64,000 nt of DNA from Burkholderiaceae bacterium (GCA_030123545.1 CP126124.1:2604001-2668000); one strand, 5' to 3'; counted from the first letter of the stretch, positions 18,034 through 25,850 are shown. The notes: generated by a model from the letters alone, not told the origin. Numbers and translations are program-made.

Positions 18034-19462
18034 GGGAGTGTCTGAATTTTTGTGTGCGAGGTGCTCGGAGACTTGTCCACGGCGGCGTGCGTCGCTTGCG
18101 ACGAACGCAAAGCCGCGGTGGGCAAGTCGGTCTCCATCTTACGCACCGGCCTTCGTGAACCGATCTTCGTAGAGGATCGCGAATTGGTTCATTGCCTCCT
18201 TCCAGTTGTGCGCCGCGCGGCTCCAGTCGGCCGTGATGTTGCGCAGCGCCAGCCAGATCAGCTTGGTGGCCGCGTCGTCGCTGGGGAAGTGGCCGCGGGT
18301 CTTGATGATCTTCCTCAGCCGCGCGTTGATGCTCTCGATCGCGTTGGTGGTGTAGATCACTCTGCGGATGGACGGCGGGAACGCGAAGAACGGAATCACG
18401 CGATCCCAGGCCCGGCGCCAGGCGCCCGCGACGGTGGGGAACTTCTGGCCCCAGGGACCGCGCTCGAAGGCATCGAGCTCGGCCTGTGCCGCCTCGGCGC
18501 TGGTGGCCGTGTAGATCGGCTTGATGGCCGCGGCCAGCGCCTTCCTGTCCTTCCAACTCGCGTAGTCCAGCGAGTTGCGGATCAAGTGCACGATGCACGT
18601 TTGCAGCGTGGTGGCCGGGAACACCGCGCCCAGGGCCTCGGCCATGCCCTTGAGGCCATCGGTGACGGCGATCAGAATGTCGCCCACGCCGCGGGTCTTC
18701 AGGTCGTTGAACACCTTCATCCAGAACTTGGCACCCTCGGTGCCTTCGATCCACAGCCCCAGGATGTCGCGCGTACCGTCGGGAAGGATCCCCAGGGCCA
18801 GGTAGATGGCCTTGTTGCGCACCACCGCGTCTTCCCTGATCTTCACGCGCAGCGCGTCGAAGAACACCACCGGGTACATCGGCTCCAAGGGCCGCGCTTG
18901 CCAAGCCGTCACCTCGGCCATGACCGCGTCGGTGACCGAGCTGATGAACTCGGCGCTGACCTCGACACCGTAGCTCTCTTGCAAGAAACCCTGGATCTCG
19001 CGCATGGTCATGCCGCGCGCGTACATGGCGATGATCTTGTCATCGAAGCCGGTGAAACGGCGCTCGTGCTTGGGGATCAAGAGCGGCTCGAAACTGCCTT
19101 CGCGATCGCGTGGCACCTCGATGCGCAGCGGGCCATCATCGGTCAGTACGGTCTTGGCGCTCTTGCCGTTGCGCTGGTTGGCCGCCCCCTCGGGCTTGGC
19201 GTCGCCGCTCGGGTAGCCCAGGTGGTGGCCGAGTTCGGCGCCCAGCGCGCGCTCGATCAGCGCCTTCTTGAACGCCATCGACGCGGCGTTGACCGCCTCG
19301 CCGCTCATCGGGCCGGTCACGAACCGGTCAATCAGTTCCCTCGGGATCGACGGCAGCGCCGCCGACCTGGCGGCTATGGCCGCGTTCTTCATCTTCGTCT
19401 TGCTTGGCATACATGCTCCTGGTCGTCATCCTATGCCTCGCACACAAAATTCAGGACAGGCT
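18034..19462 (-). mobile_element. IS256-family insertion sequence
   Basis: 1429 bases. The ends are imperfect inverted repeats: the left end contains GTGTCTGAATTTTTGTGTGC and the right end, read inward, CTGTCCTGAATTTTGTGTGC. Both continue with GAGG. The element is flanked by a 9-base direct repeat CGTGACGCC (18025-18033 and 19463-19471), so it is a complete insertion with an intact target duplication. It landed in a non-coding gap between two convergent gene ends, so it disrupts no gene. The transposase is intact. Confidence 0.9.
18139..19410 (-). CDS. IS256-family (MULE superfamily) transposase
   Basis: 423 residues, full length for the family. DDE residues are visible as the Asp in VVFFDALRVKIRED, the Asp in LIAVTDGLKGMAEAL, and the Glu in YTTNAIESINARLRKI. 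The CIVHLIRNSLDY motif is typical of IS256 transposases (C/DxxH region). No frameshift or stop, so it is probably active. Only gene of the IS. Confidence 0.96.
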   Translation of the reverse strand: MPSKTKMKNAAIAARSAALPSIPRELIDRFVTGPMSGEAVNAASMAFKKALIERALGAELGHHLGYPSGDAKPEGAANQRNGKSAKTVLTDDGPLRIEVPRDREGSFEPLLIPKHERRFTGFDDKIIAMYARGMTMREIQGFLQESYGVEVSAEFISSVTDAVMAEVTAWQARPLEPMYPVVFFDALRVKIREDAVVRNKAIYLALGILPDGTRDILGLWIEGTEGAKFWMKVFNDLKTRGVGDILIAVTDGLKGMAEALGAVFPATTLQTCIVHLIRNSLDYASWKDRKALAAAIKPIYTATSAEAAQAELDAFERGPWGQKFPTVAGAWRRAWDRVIPFFAFPPSIRRVIYTTNAIESINARLRKIIKTRGHFPSDDAATKLIWLALRNITADWSRAAHNWKEAMNQFAILYEDRFTKAGA

Positions 19463-19542
19463 CGTGACGCCTTTCCCGTTTTTATGGCCTCGCGAATTTC
19501 AGGGAACCCGGCCCTCTCCCGGAATTCTTGGACGCCTCCACG

Positions 19543-19565
19543 CGCACGCGTGCGTACGCGCGTAC
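19543..19565. repeat. Two abutting 12-bp palindromes
   Basis: CGCACGCGTGCG (19543-19554) and GTACGCGCGTAC (19554-19565) are both perfect palindromes and share one base. They lie 24 bases past the 3' end of the element's operon, just outside the IS. No T-tract follows, so a terminator is unlikely. A protein site or replication/transfer site is possible but unproven. Confidence 0.5.
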
Positions 19566-19589
19566 TGTTGGGGCGCCTGCGTTTCAACT

Positions 19590-19811
19590 CTAGCGCCTGC
19601 GTAGTCCGTTCAGCAACCCGGCCGCCATGGCGGCTTGCAATCGCCGCTGAAGATCGCCCACCAGAGCCGCGGTGCTCGCGCCTTCGGTGATCCGCTCGGC
19701 GATCTCGCGGCGCAGGTTGGCGGCCATCTCCCACGCGATGGGCTTGGCCTGCTCATGGGCAAGTTGATTGCACAGCTTGGCAAGTTCTTTGGGCAGATTC
19801 TTATTCTTCAT
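19590..19811 (-). CDS. Small hypothetical protein ending the element's operon
   Basis: 73 residues, Ala/Leu/Arg-rich and predicted largely helical (KELAKLCNQLAHEQAKPIAWEMAANLRREIAERI). No family recognised. The start MKNKNLP at 19811 overlaps the preceding stop as ATGA, which makes it the last member of a chain of overlapping genes. Function unknown; possibly a small partner of the replication proteins. Confidence 0.65.
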   Translation of the reverse strand: MKNKNLPKELAKLCNQLAHEQAKPIAWEMAANLRREIAERITEGASTAALVGDLQRRLQAAMAAGLLNGLRRR

Positions 19812-20269
19812 CGTGCGATCTCCGCGAAGCCGGGGCAGCGCTGCAGCCGCGTGAGCAGGTCTCTCACGTCTGGCGTAATGCCGGCCTGTTCCCATGCCGT
19901 GCAGCGCCGGCCGCGCAGGTTCGAGCATTCCAGGCACAGCACCCGGTCATCGCCTTCCCGGTCACGCTTCACCAGCTTGTCGGCCATGGCTGCGGCCAGG
20001 TCGGCGGACAGACCCCGGCGGCGGAACAGTTCTACGCGCGCCTCGAGCCGCTCAATCTCACCGGTGTTCATCGCCGGACCGTTCGGCCAGCAGTCGCGGT
20101 CCGAGTCGGCAGGCTTGGCCAGCTCGGCATCGTTGACGCCTTCGGGGCCATGAATTTTCCCGATATGCCCGTGCACCGGGGCTACAGAAACTACGAAAAC
20201 GGTTTTTGTAGTTTTCGTAGCGTCCCCGCTGGGCACATTTTCATTTTTCAGTCGGGCCAGCCAGTTCAT
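19808..20269 (-). CDS. Conserved island protein with C-terminal Cys pattern
   Basis: 153 residues. The C-terminal half has a zinc-ribbon-like Cys arrangement: CLEC, then RCTAW about ten residues on, and RCPGF near the end. Before it comes MADKLVKRDREGDDR. Proteins of this kind follow the DUF3987 gene in other Burkholderiales islands (from memory). The N-terminal third is variable. ATGA overlaps with both neighbours show co-translation. Exact function unknown; metal binding is inferred. Confidence 0.7.
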   Translation of the reverse strand: MNWLARLKNENVPSGDATKTTKTVFVVSVAPVHGHIGKIHGPEGVNDAELAKPADSDRDCWPNGPAMNTGEIERLEARVELFRRRGLSADLAAAMADKLVKRDREGDDRVLCLECSNLRGRRCTAWEQAGITPDVRDLLTRLQRCPGFAEIAR

Positions 20270-21789
20270 GACGCGCTCCCCGTCGCCGCCGGGTTGATCG
20301 CGTAGCGCTCGCTCGGCCGGCCGCGCCCGAGTGCGTCATCCGACAGCGCAACATCGCGGCGCAGCCAATCGAACTCGACCAGCACGTCGGCGGCCTTGCG
20401 CACCGCGTCCGGTGTTGCCAGCCCGGTCCAATGCTTCACGGCCACTTCGCGCGGCGTGAACGATGCGCCCAGCGCCCCGGCCTTGATCCGGCGCAGCAGC
20501 GTCGTAGCCGCTCCGGTCTCTGGCGTAGTGGCAGCGCTATACAGCCGCTCGGCATGGCTGCGCAGGTAGTCGCCCCAAGCCAGGGCGCGCAGCAGCTCGC
20601 GCTCGCCGACGGTCTGCGCGTCCGGCATATCCACCAGGGCGCAGATCAGCGCCAGCGCCGGGATCAGCTTGCGGTACTTGGCAAGGTGGCTTTCCAGCGC
20701 CGGATGCAGCTCGCCGCGTTTCAGTTCCTGCTCGAACGGCAGCCGCCATTCGTTGAACAGTTCCTGCGCATCGGCATCGAAGCGCCACACGCGCGGTTCT
20801 TCATCGCTGGCGGTCTGCAGCTCGGCCAGTCGCTCGAACACGGCCCATGCGCGCGCCTTGGCGTCGGCATCGGGCCATTGATCGATGTTGACGAACTCGC
20901 CGCACACGTCGGGCCATACCGTCAAGCCAAAGCGCTGCAGCAGGCCGTCGTCGGCGCTGCCGCCGGCCACGGCGCCGCGCACGTACTCATGCACGCGGCC
21001 GGGCTGGATCCCCCCGAGCATCGCCAGGCACACGCGGGGAATGTGCACCGTGCCGCGCAGGATGCGATCGAACGTGTAGCCCTGCCGGCCTTCGTAGCTC
21101 TGCAGATAGAACGCGCGCGCGCCTTCCTGCCCCTGCTTGTCCATTCCGGTCAGCAGCCCATACAGTTCATCGCGGTAGCTCAGCAGCCCCCAGGGGTTCG
21201 CGGTCAGCAGCTCGCCCAGGCGCTCCACCGTGGCATCGTTCACGATGAAGCGGCGGGCGATGGGCTCGGCCGCATCGTCGGACTGTTCGAGCAGTGCGCG
21301 CGCGGCTGCAAGGTCTTTGCTCACCAGCGCCTTGGCCTTCTTTTCCCGGTCGGCGGCCTGCAGCTCGGACAGCTTGCAATCAACGTCCCATGCCTCATGC
21401 TCGGCCTGCCAGCGTTCGGCCTCGTTGGCCTGCAGCCGGTGCAGCGGCTTCAAGACTTCGGCGAGCGCCGGGGACTTCATCACGCCAGGCCGGCCGATGA
21501 TTTGCCCCCAAAGGTTCGGCACCACTTGCCAATCGTCGCGCGCCTTGGGCTGCAGCACGGCACGCGCACCGATCAGGCTCGATATGGCCACCATCGCGCC
21601 CACGGCGGGGAAGTCAGGCGGGCATTGCATGCGGTGCGCAATGTCCATCACCCAGCCGCGCAGAGTCTCGGGCAGAAGCTCGGGGTCGAATGGCTGAACG
21701 GCCGGCAGCGCGTCGGGTAGTGGCGTGGGCTCGGGCCAGTCGCTTGCGACCGCATGCGCGTCTTCGATGGAAGTGATTACCGCACTCAC
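20266..21789 (-). CDS. DUF3987 (YfjI-like) replication-associated protein
   Basis: 507 residues. DUF3987 proteins occur in prophages and islands next to primases and are thought to act as helicase-like replication proteins. Seen: an N-terminal ILGWVMDIAHRMQCPPDFPAVGAMVAISSLIG-like opening, a P-loop-like position IIGRPGVMKSPAL (degenerate, K-S retained), and AMLGGIQPGRVHEYV with DDGLLQRFGLTVWPD further on. A winged-helix-like C-terminus (FTPREVAVKHWTGLATPDAVRKAADVLVEFDWL) may bind DNA. ATGA overlaps on both sides. Confidence 0.82.
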   Translation of the reverse strand: MSAVITSIEDAHAVASDWPEPTPLPDALPAVQPFDPELLPETLRGWVMDIAHRMQCPPDFPAVGAMVAISSLIGARAVLQPKARDDWQVVPNLWGQIIGRPGVMKSPALAEVLKPLHRLQANEAERWQAEHEAWDVDCKLSELQAADREKKAKALVSKDLAAARALLEQSDDAAEPIARRFIVNDATVERLGELLTANPWGLLSYRDELYGLLTGMDKQGQEGARAFYLQSYEGRQGYTFDRILRGTVHIPRVCLAMLGGIQPGRVHEYVRGAVAGGSADDGLLQRFGLTVWPDVCGEFVNIDQWPDADAKARAWAVFERLAELQTASDEEPRVWRFDADAQELFNEWRLPFEQELKRGELHPALESHLAKYRKLIPALALICALVDMPDAQTVGERELLRALAWGDYLRSHAERLYSAATTPETGAATTLLRRIKAGALGASFTPREVAVKHWTGLATPDAVRKAADVLVEFDWLRRDVALSDDALGRGRPSERYAINPAATGSAS

Positions 21790-22670
21790 GATTGCACCTC
21801 CACCGATCCGGCGAGCCGATGCAGGTCATTGAAGTCCGTATCTTTGTCGCCGCGCTGTAGCCCCGTGAAGTCCGGCACCGCGAGCAGTCCGCCGACAGCA
21901 GCCGCCGCAGCTCGCGCAGCGGTCAGGCCGGGGTTGCCCTCGGTCTGCCAATCGTCATCGGCGGCGACGATCAACGTCAGGCATGGAAACTTCGCGCGTA
22001 GCGCCTTCGCCGCTGGCAGCAAGTTCCCGCAGTTGAACGCGACAGCCACCGCATGCCCGCTCTGCTCATGGATCGTCGCGCCCGTGCTGTAGCCTTCGGC
22101 AACCACCAAGCGGCCCGATGGCTTGCCGATGGCGTGATACAGGCCGGTGACGCGCTGGCCCGGCGTGAATCGCTTGGCTCCATCCGGCGCGATGCCTTGA
22201 ACGCCGTGCATGTTGCCGCTGGTGTCGCGCATCGGGATCAGCAGCGTATGCCCGGCCTCGACGCGCAGGCCATGCGCGCGGACACCCTTGGCGCGCAGGT
22301 ACGGGTGATCGTCGCACGGCTCGGCAGCGACCCAGCGCACCGCAGCGGCTGCGGCAGCATCGGCGTGGCGCTTGCGCTGCTCGGCGTCGCGCTGGCGCTT
22401 CATCGCCTCGATGCGCTTTGCCAGGGCCGCGCGCTCGTTCGCACTTAGTTCCCGCTCATGCTTCGCGCACCATGCTTGCTGCAGGCCATCGCGCCAGTTG
22501 CCGAATGCGCCGGCGGGAATGCCGTCGGCGTGCAACACGTACCAGCCCGCCACGTCGCCGCGCCGGCCCGTCGGGTTGAATCGGCGAATGCGTCCGTCGG
22601 CGATCACCTCGACGGGCGGCTGCATGCCTGCGATGATGATTGCGTCGCGGAATTCGTCGGCGGGGCTCAT
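21786..22670 (-). CDS. Toprim-domain primase-like protein
   Basis: 294 residues. The C-terminal half is a Toprim domain: RLVVAEGYSTGATIHEQSG carries the catalytic Glu and LIVAADDDWQTEGNPG the Asp-x-Asp. The end, KDTDFNDLHRLAG, is typical of element-encoded primases. The N-terminal part (FNPTGRRGDVAGWYVLHADGIPAGAFGNW) resembles the region after the zinc finger in P4-alpha-like primases, but no zinc finger is present. Probably primes element replication with the DUF3987 protein. Start set by ATGA overlap. Confidence 0.85.
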   Translation of the reverse strand: MSPADEFRDAIIIAGMQPPVEVIADGRIRRFNPTGRRGDVAGWYVLHADGIPAGAFGNWRDGLQQAWCAKHERELSANERAALAKRIEAMKRQRDAEQRKRHADAAAAAAVRWVAAEPCDDHPYLRAKGVRAHGLRVEAGHTLLIPMRDTSGNMHGVQGIAPDGAKRFTPGQRVTGLYHAIGKPSGRLVVAEGYSTGATIHEQSGHAVAVAFNCGNLLPAAKALRAKFPCLTLIVAADDDWQTEGNPGLTAARAAAAAVGGLLAVPDFTGLQRGDKDTDFNDLHRLAGSVEVQS

Positions 22671-22927
22671 GCGGCACCGCCAATCTGTTCGAGCAGTCGG
22701 CGCAGCTCGGCCAGGTCCAAGCAATGCCGCGCCCAGCCCCAGCGGGAGACAAGCCAGCCGCCGACGTGTGAATCCCTGACCTCGAACCCGCGCAGTGCGA
22801 ATTGCGCGCGGATCGTTGCTATCTGCTTCGCTTCGCTGCGGTCGGCAGTAAAATATGCATGCTCAGTATTCGTCTCCGCCGTCGCGGGTGTCGCCAACAC
22901 CCCGGCGGCTTTCTCTTTGGCGGCCAC
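22667..22927 (-). CDS. Small hypothetical protein between alpA and primase
   Basis: 86 residues from a GTG start five bases after the alpA stop. The C-terminus EVRDSHVGGWLVSRWGWARHCLDLAELRRLLEQIG includes a conserved-looking Trp/His segment found in similar small proteins preceding island primases. ATGA overlap with the primase-like gene. No function assigned. Confidence 0.6.
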   Translation of the reverse strand: MAAKEKAAGVLATPATAETNTEHAYFTADRSEAKQIATIRAQFALRGFEVRDSHVGGWLVSRWGWARHCLDLAELRRLLEQIGGAA

Positions 22928-22929
22928 GA

Positions 22930-23160
22930 TCAGGCAGCCTCGGACAGTTCGGCCAGCCGCTTGCGCAGATCGCCGACGCGCCAGCGCGTAGAGCCTGCGG
23001 ATAACCGCACCGGCTTGGGCAGCGCGCCATCGCGGGACCAGCGCCATGCGCTCGGAACCGAGATTCCAAACACCTGCGCGACCGCGCGAACGCCGATAAA
23101 TGCAGAGTCCGGCAGGCGGTCAAACTCGGCAGCGCCGGGGGAAACAATCTGTTCTGACAT
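22930..23160 (-). CDS. AlpA-family excisionase/transcriptional regulator
   Basis: 76 residues, MerR-type winged-helix core of the AlpA family: FIGVRAVAQVFGISVPSAWRWSRDGALPKPVRLSAGSTRWRVGDLRKRLAEL. Such proteins activate the integrase for excision or act as element master regulators (Gram-negative PICIs use AlpA this way). It heads the replication operon. A strong hairpin lies 62 bases upstream. Confidence 0.85.
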   Translation of the reverse strand: MSEQIVSPGAAEFDRLPDSAFIGVRAVAQVFGISVPSAWRWSRDGALPKPVRLSAGSTRWRVGDLRKRLAELSEAA

Positions 23161-23221
23161 TGCGTGCACCCAGAAAATTCAGGTGACGCGATAATTTCCT
23201 GCCGGGTATCCTCCCCAGCAA

Positions 23222-23252
23222 GTGTCCCCCTATCCCCCAGTTTGGGGGACAC
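23222..23252. terminator. Strong hairpin between the 194-aa gene and alpA
   Basis: Perfect 9-bp inverted repeat GTGTCCCCC (23222-23230) / GGGGGACAC (23244-23252) with a 13-base loop that has an alternative inner pairing (CCCCCA / TGGGGG). It abuts the stop codon of the upstream gene. There is no T-tract, so it could be an attenuator, an mRNA-stabilising stem or an operator for alpA as well as a terminator. Confidence 0.5.
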
Positions 23253-23837
23253 CTACTCGGGGGGTAGATTGTTCTGGTCTTTGATTTGGTCGGCGCGGCG
23301 CAGTCGCTCCCATGCCTTATCGAACACGGTGCGGCCGGCCCAAATTCCTTGATCGCCGAGCGCGGCTTTTACGTTCGCCTTGGCGCCAGGTCTTCCGGGC
23401 CTGCGCGCCGGCAACGCAACCGGGTCGTACCCCAGCTCCTGGATTTTTGCCAGGATCGCCTCCTCCTGCGCCCTGTGCCGCTGCAACGGCTTGGGCGCGC
23501 TGGTATCAGCGCGCGTGCCAGGCACCGAAAATCGGAAGGTGATGCGCGGCTCCTGTGCTTCAAGCCATTTATTCAAATCGGACGAATAAATCTGTTCGTA
23601 GAAAGCGCGCACCGGCCGGCCGGGTGGATATTCGTACCGCGCGTTTTCGCCGGGGCCGTAGACGGGCAGTGTTCCCGCCTTCGCGGCAGCCTTCAGTTTT
23701 TCGACCAGCGTTTCTTTCCGCTCGCCGGCTTCCCTATCCAGGATTTCGGCAGCCTCTTTGATCGTGTAGCGGCCCGCGTCGCGTTTCCTACTTTCCTGCT
23801 CGGCGTATTGCGCTTCCAGGTTCAGCGACTCATTCAT
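23253..23837 (-). CDS. Conserved island/prophage protein, probable DNA-binding C-terminus
   Basis: 194 residues. The N-terminal GRYTIKEAAEILDREAGERKETLVEKL resembles a helix-turn-helix plus linker seen in island regulators. The C-terminal part, EEAILAKIQELGYDPVALPARRPGRPGAKANVKAALG ... RTVFDKAWERLR, is a conserved block I recognise from many proteobacterial mobile elements, with an AT-hook-like GRPG. Function unknown; it could regulate element genes. It precedes alpA on the same strand, separated by a hairpin. Confidence 0.7.
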   Translation of the reverse strand: MNESLNLEAQYAEQESRKRDAGRYTIKEAAEILDREAGERKETLVEKLKAAAKAGTLPVYGPGENARYEYPPGRPVRAFYEQIYSSDLNKWLEAQEPRITFRFSVPGTRADTSAPKPLQRHRAQEEAILAKIQELGYDPVALPARRPGRPGAKANVKAALGDQGIWAGRTVFDKAWERLRRADQIKDQNNLPPE

Positions 23838-23938
23838 GGCACCCCCTTGCGTGCAGCCCTGAAAAGGTGCCAGCCCAGCCCGTCAGGGAAACGGGTTTTC
23901 GCGCCGTCGCGCTAGGGCTGGCGTAACTAAACGAGCCT

Positions 23939-24250
23939 CTACCGTATTCCGTCAGGATCGGCGTGATGCACTCGCGCGGACAGACGATCGTCAAGTGCGG
24001 CGATCATGCCGCGCGCGAACGTGGGATTGCGGCTGCACTCGCCAGCGGTGTCGGCGACGTACGCGCGCCGCTTGAGTGCGGCCGCGAACGCGATGCCGAT
24101 GACATCGCCCGCGCGGGCGTATCGCAGCAGAGTCTCCAGGCACTCGACCGTGTCATGCGAGACCTGGTCCGGGATCAGTTCAAGCCGGCGTCGCCGCCCC
24201 ATGCCGTCCGTGGTTTTATCGGCCCCGCGAGTACGATCCGCTTTAGCCAT
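23939..24250 (-). CDS. Small conserved mobile-element protein
   Basis: 103 residues from MAKADRT, where AGAGGATC precedes the ATG. The C-terminus (ECLETLLRYARAGDVIGIAFAAALKRRAYVADTAGECSRNPTFARGMIAALDDRL) matches the pattern of small prophage/ICE proteins common in Burkholderiales. Function unknown. It is transcribed in the same direction as the integrase, about 100 bases after it. Confidence 0.65.
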   Translation of the reverse strand: MAKADRTRGADKTTDGMGRRRRLELIPDQVSHDTVECLETLLRYARAGDVIGIAFAAALKRRAYVADTAGECSRNPTFARGMIAALDDRLSARVHHADPDGIR

Positions 24251-24354
24251 TTTTCGATCCTCTTTGATCGTTGAGTTGTCAGGCGGTCGCGGCGCGCTAC
24301 TCGCCTCGGCCGCCTTGATGCCCCGCATAAACCGGCGCGGGGCTTGCCGGTATC

Positions 24355-25599
24355 TCAGGCAGCGCCGCGCAGCGGGATCACGTCTGCGCCGGTGCGCAGC
24401 CGGTCCAGGTAGTCGGCCCACTCGCCCATCATCCGGCGCCGCTGATCCATGAATTCGGCGCGGTCGTAAGTAGCCCCCAGCGGCCCGGATTTGCCGTGCG
24501 CGAGCTGCGCCTCGATCACGTCCGCCGAGATGCCGGGCAGGCGTTCGATCATCAGCGTGCGCGCCATCGAACGGAAGCCGTGGGCCACAATCTCGTCACC
24601 AGAGAATCCCATGCGCCGAAGGGCCGTGTTCACCGTGTTGTCGCTCATGGGCCGCTCGCCGGTCAGCAGGCTGGGGAACACGTAGCGCCCGTGGCCGGTC
24701 AGCGGGTGCAGCTCGCGCAGGATCGCCACCGCCTGCGGCGCCAGGGGCACGAAGTGCGGGCGGCCGTTGATCTTCTGGTGAAGCCGCCGCTTCATGCTTT
24801 CGGCTGGAATGGTCAGCATCGCCCCATCGAGGTCGAGCCACGCCCACTCCATGGCCCGGATGTTGGCGGGGCGCTGGAACAGCAGCGCGGACAGTTGCAG
24901 CGCAGCCTTGGTGGTCGACTGGCCGGTGTAGGCGTCAATGGCGCGCAGCAGCTCGCCCACCTTCATCGGCTCCAGGATCGCCGGCATATGCCGTACCACG
25001 ATGGGCTTTAGCGCGCCGTGAAGGTCCGGCACGGGGCTTCGTTCGCAGCGGCCGGTCTGCACGCCGTAGCGGAACACCTGCCCGGCGGTCTGACGCATGG
25101 TGTGGGCCACCTCGTGCGCGCCACGCTTTTCCACCCGCCGCAGGGCATCGAGCAGAATCGGCGCCGTGACCTGCAGCAGCGTCAGCCGGCCGATGTACGG
25201 GAACAGGTCTTTCTCCATGCGCTCGATCCAGCGCGCCGCGTACTCGGGACTCCAGCCGCTGGCTTTCGTGGCGTGAAACTCGCGCGCCACGGCTTCGAAC
25301 GTGTTGGCCGACGCAACGCGGGCCGCGACTTTCTCGGCAGCCTTGGTAACGCCGGGGTCCAGTCCTTCGGCTAGCAGCTCGCGTGCCTTGTCGCGTGCCT
25401 TGCGTGCCTTGGCGAGCGACACCGCCGGATAGACGCCGAAAGCAAGGGTCTTCTGCTTGCCGGCGAAGCGGTAGGCCATGCGCCAGTATTTGCCGGCCCC
25501 GGTGACGTGCAGGTAGAGCCCGCCGCCGTCGGCGTGCTTGTCGCCGGACGGCCTGCCGGAATGCTTCACCTGCCGAACGAACGTGTCTGTCAGCGCCAT
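24355..25599 (-). CDS. int: P4-type tyrosine integrase
   Basis: 414 residues. N-terminal arm-binding domain (DUF4102-like: RQVKHSGRPSGDKHADGGGLYLHVTGAGKYWRMAYRFAGKQKTLAFGVYPAVSLAKAR), a SAM-like core-binding domain, and the C-terminal catalytic domain. Catalytic Arg is in LLFQRPANIRAMEW, the HGFRSMARTLM box carries His and Arg, then LAHGKSG with the second His, and the Tyr is in ATYDRAEF. The LAHGKSG form differs slightly from the usual LAHK. Its start is 175 bases from tRNA-His, as expected for tRNA-targeting integrases. Confidence 0.95.
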   Translation of the reverse strand: MALTDTFVRQVKHSGRPSGDKHADGGGLYLHVTGAGKYWRMAYRFAGKQKTLAFGVYPAVSLAKARKARDKARELLAEGLDPGVTKAAEKVAARVASANTFEAVAREFHATKASGWSPEYAARWIERMEKDLFPYIGRLTLLQVTAPILLDALRRVEKRGAHEVAHTMRQTAGQVFRYGVQTGRCERSPVPDLHGALKPIVVRHMPAILEPMKVGELLRAIDAYTGQSTTKAALQLSALLFQRPANIRAMEWAWLDLDGAMLTIPAESMKRRLHQKINGRPHFVPLAPQAVAILRELHPLTGHGRYVFPSLLTGERPMSDNTVNTALRRMGFSGDEIVAHGFRSMARTLMIERLPGISADVIEAQLAHGKSGPLGATYDRAEFMDQRRRMMGEWADYLDRLRTGADVIPLRGAA

Positions 25600-25610
25600 C
25601 GCAACCCCCG

Positions 25611-25673
25611 TGTTGGTATGCCCTCGGCGGGTAGCTGAACCTGCCAACAGAAATACCCACAATTTGTTGGTAT
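25611..25673. repeat. Right-end integrase-type repeats
   Basis: Inverted copies TGTTGGTAT at 25611-25619 and 25665-25673 flank CCAACAGAAATACCCACAATTT (25644-25665), which matches the left-end repeat at 21 of 22 positions. They lie directly upstream of the integrase gene, so they may also cover its promoter. Confidence 0.6.
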
Positions 25674-25704
25674 CTGATGATACGGGGTGATGTGGCTTAA
25701 GGCA

Positions 25705-25740
25705 AAGAAAAACCCGCTACGCTAGGCTGCGTGCGGGTTT
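25705..25740 (-). terminator. Terminator of tRNA-His
   Basis: Stem AACCCGC (25711-25717) / GCGGGTT (25733-25739), extended by TACGC/GCGT. An A-rich run on the left gives a T-tract on the minus strand. TTT on the right also allows some termination in the other direction. Confidence 0.75.
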
Positions 25741-25773
25741 TGAGACTGTTTGATGCTTGGTGATATGGGGCTT

Positions 25774-25850
25774 TGGGGTGGCTGATGGGACTCGAACCCA
25801 CGACGACAGGAATCACAATCCTGGACTCTACCAACTGAGCTACAGCCACC
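25774..25850 (-). tRNA. tRNA-His (GTG)
   Basis: Full cloverleaf on the minus strand. Acceptor GTGGCTG/CAGCCAC, D-arm AGCTCAGTTGGTAGAG, anticodon loop GATTGTGATTC with anticodon GTG, T-arm GGGTTCGAGTCCC, encoded CCA. The extra G at position -1 typical of tRNA-His is encoded at 25850. The 3' end faces the integrated element and is the likely attachment site. Confidence 0.95.

Larger units (their letters stand above)
17296..25773. mobile_element. Integrated satellite-like element 3' of tRNA-His
   Basis: About 8.5 kb between a decayed copy of the tRNA-His 3' end (17296-17312) and the intact tRNA-His gene. Both ends carry ATACCAACA-type repeats, as expected for integrase arm sites. Read from the integrase end on the minus strand: integrase, two small genes, AlpA regulator, a five-gene overlapping chain with primase-like and DUF3987 proteins, an IS256 insertion, a lipoprotein gene and a terminase-small-subunit remnant. 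There are no capsid, tail, lysis or conjugation genes. Integrase, AlpA, primase and TerS without structural genes is the plan of Gram-negative phage-inducible chromosomal islands. The satellite call is an inference. Confidence 0.7.

Noticed and set aside
18052..19467. 471-codon plus-strand frame across the IS256 element
   Set aside because: Antisense of the transposase; no domain, and IS256 elements carry one gene on the other strand.
22667..23160. alpA plus orf86 as a toxin-antitoxin pair
   Set aside because: AlpA is a recognised excisionase/regulator type and orf86 shows no toxin motif; the gene order fits the replication cassette.
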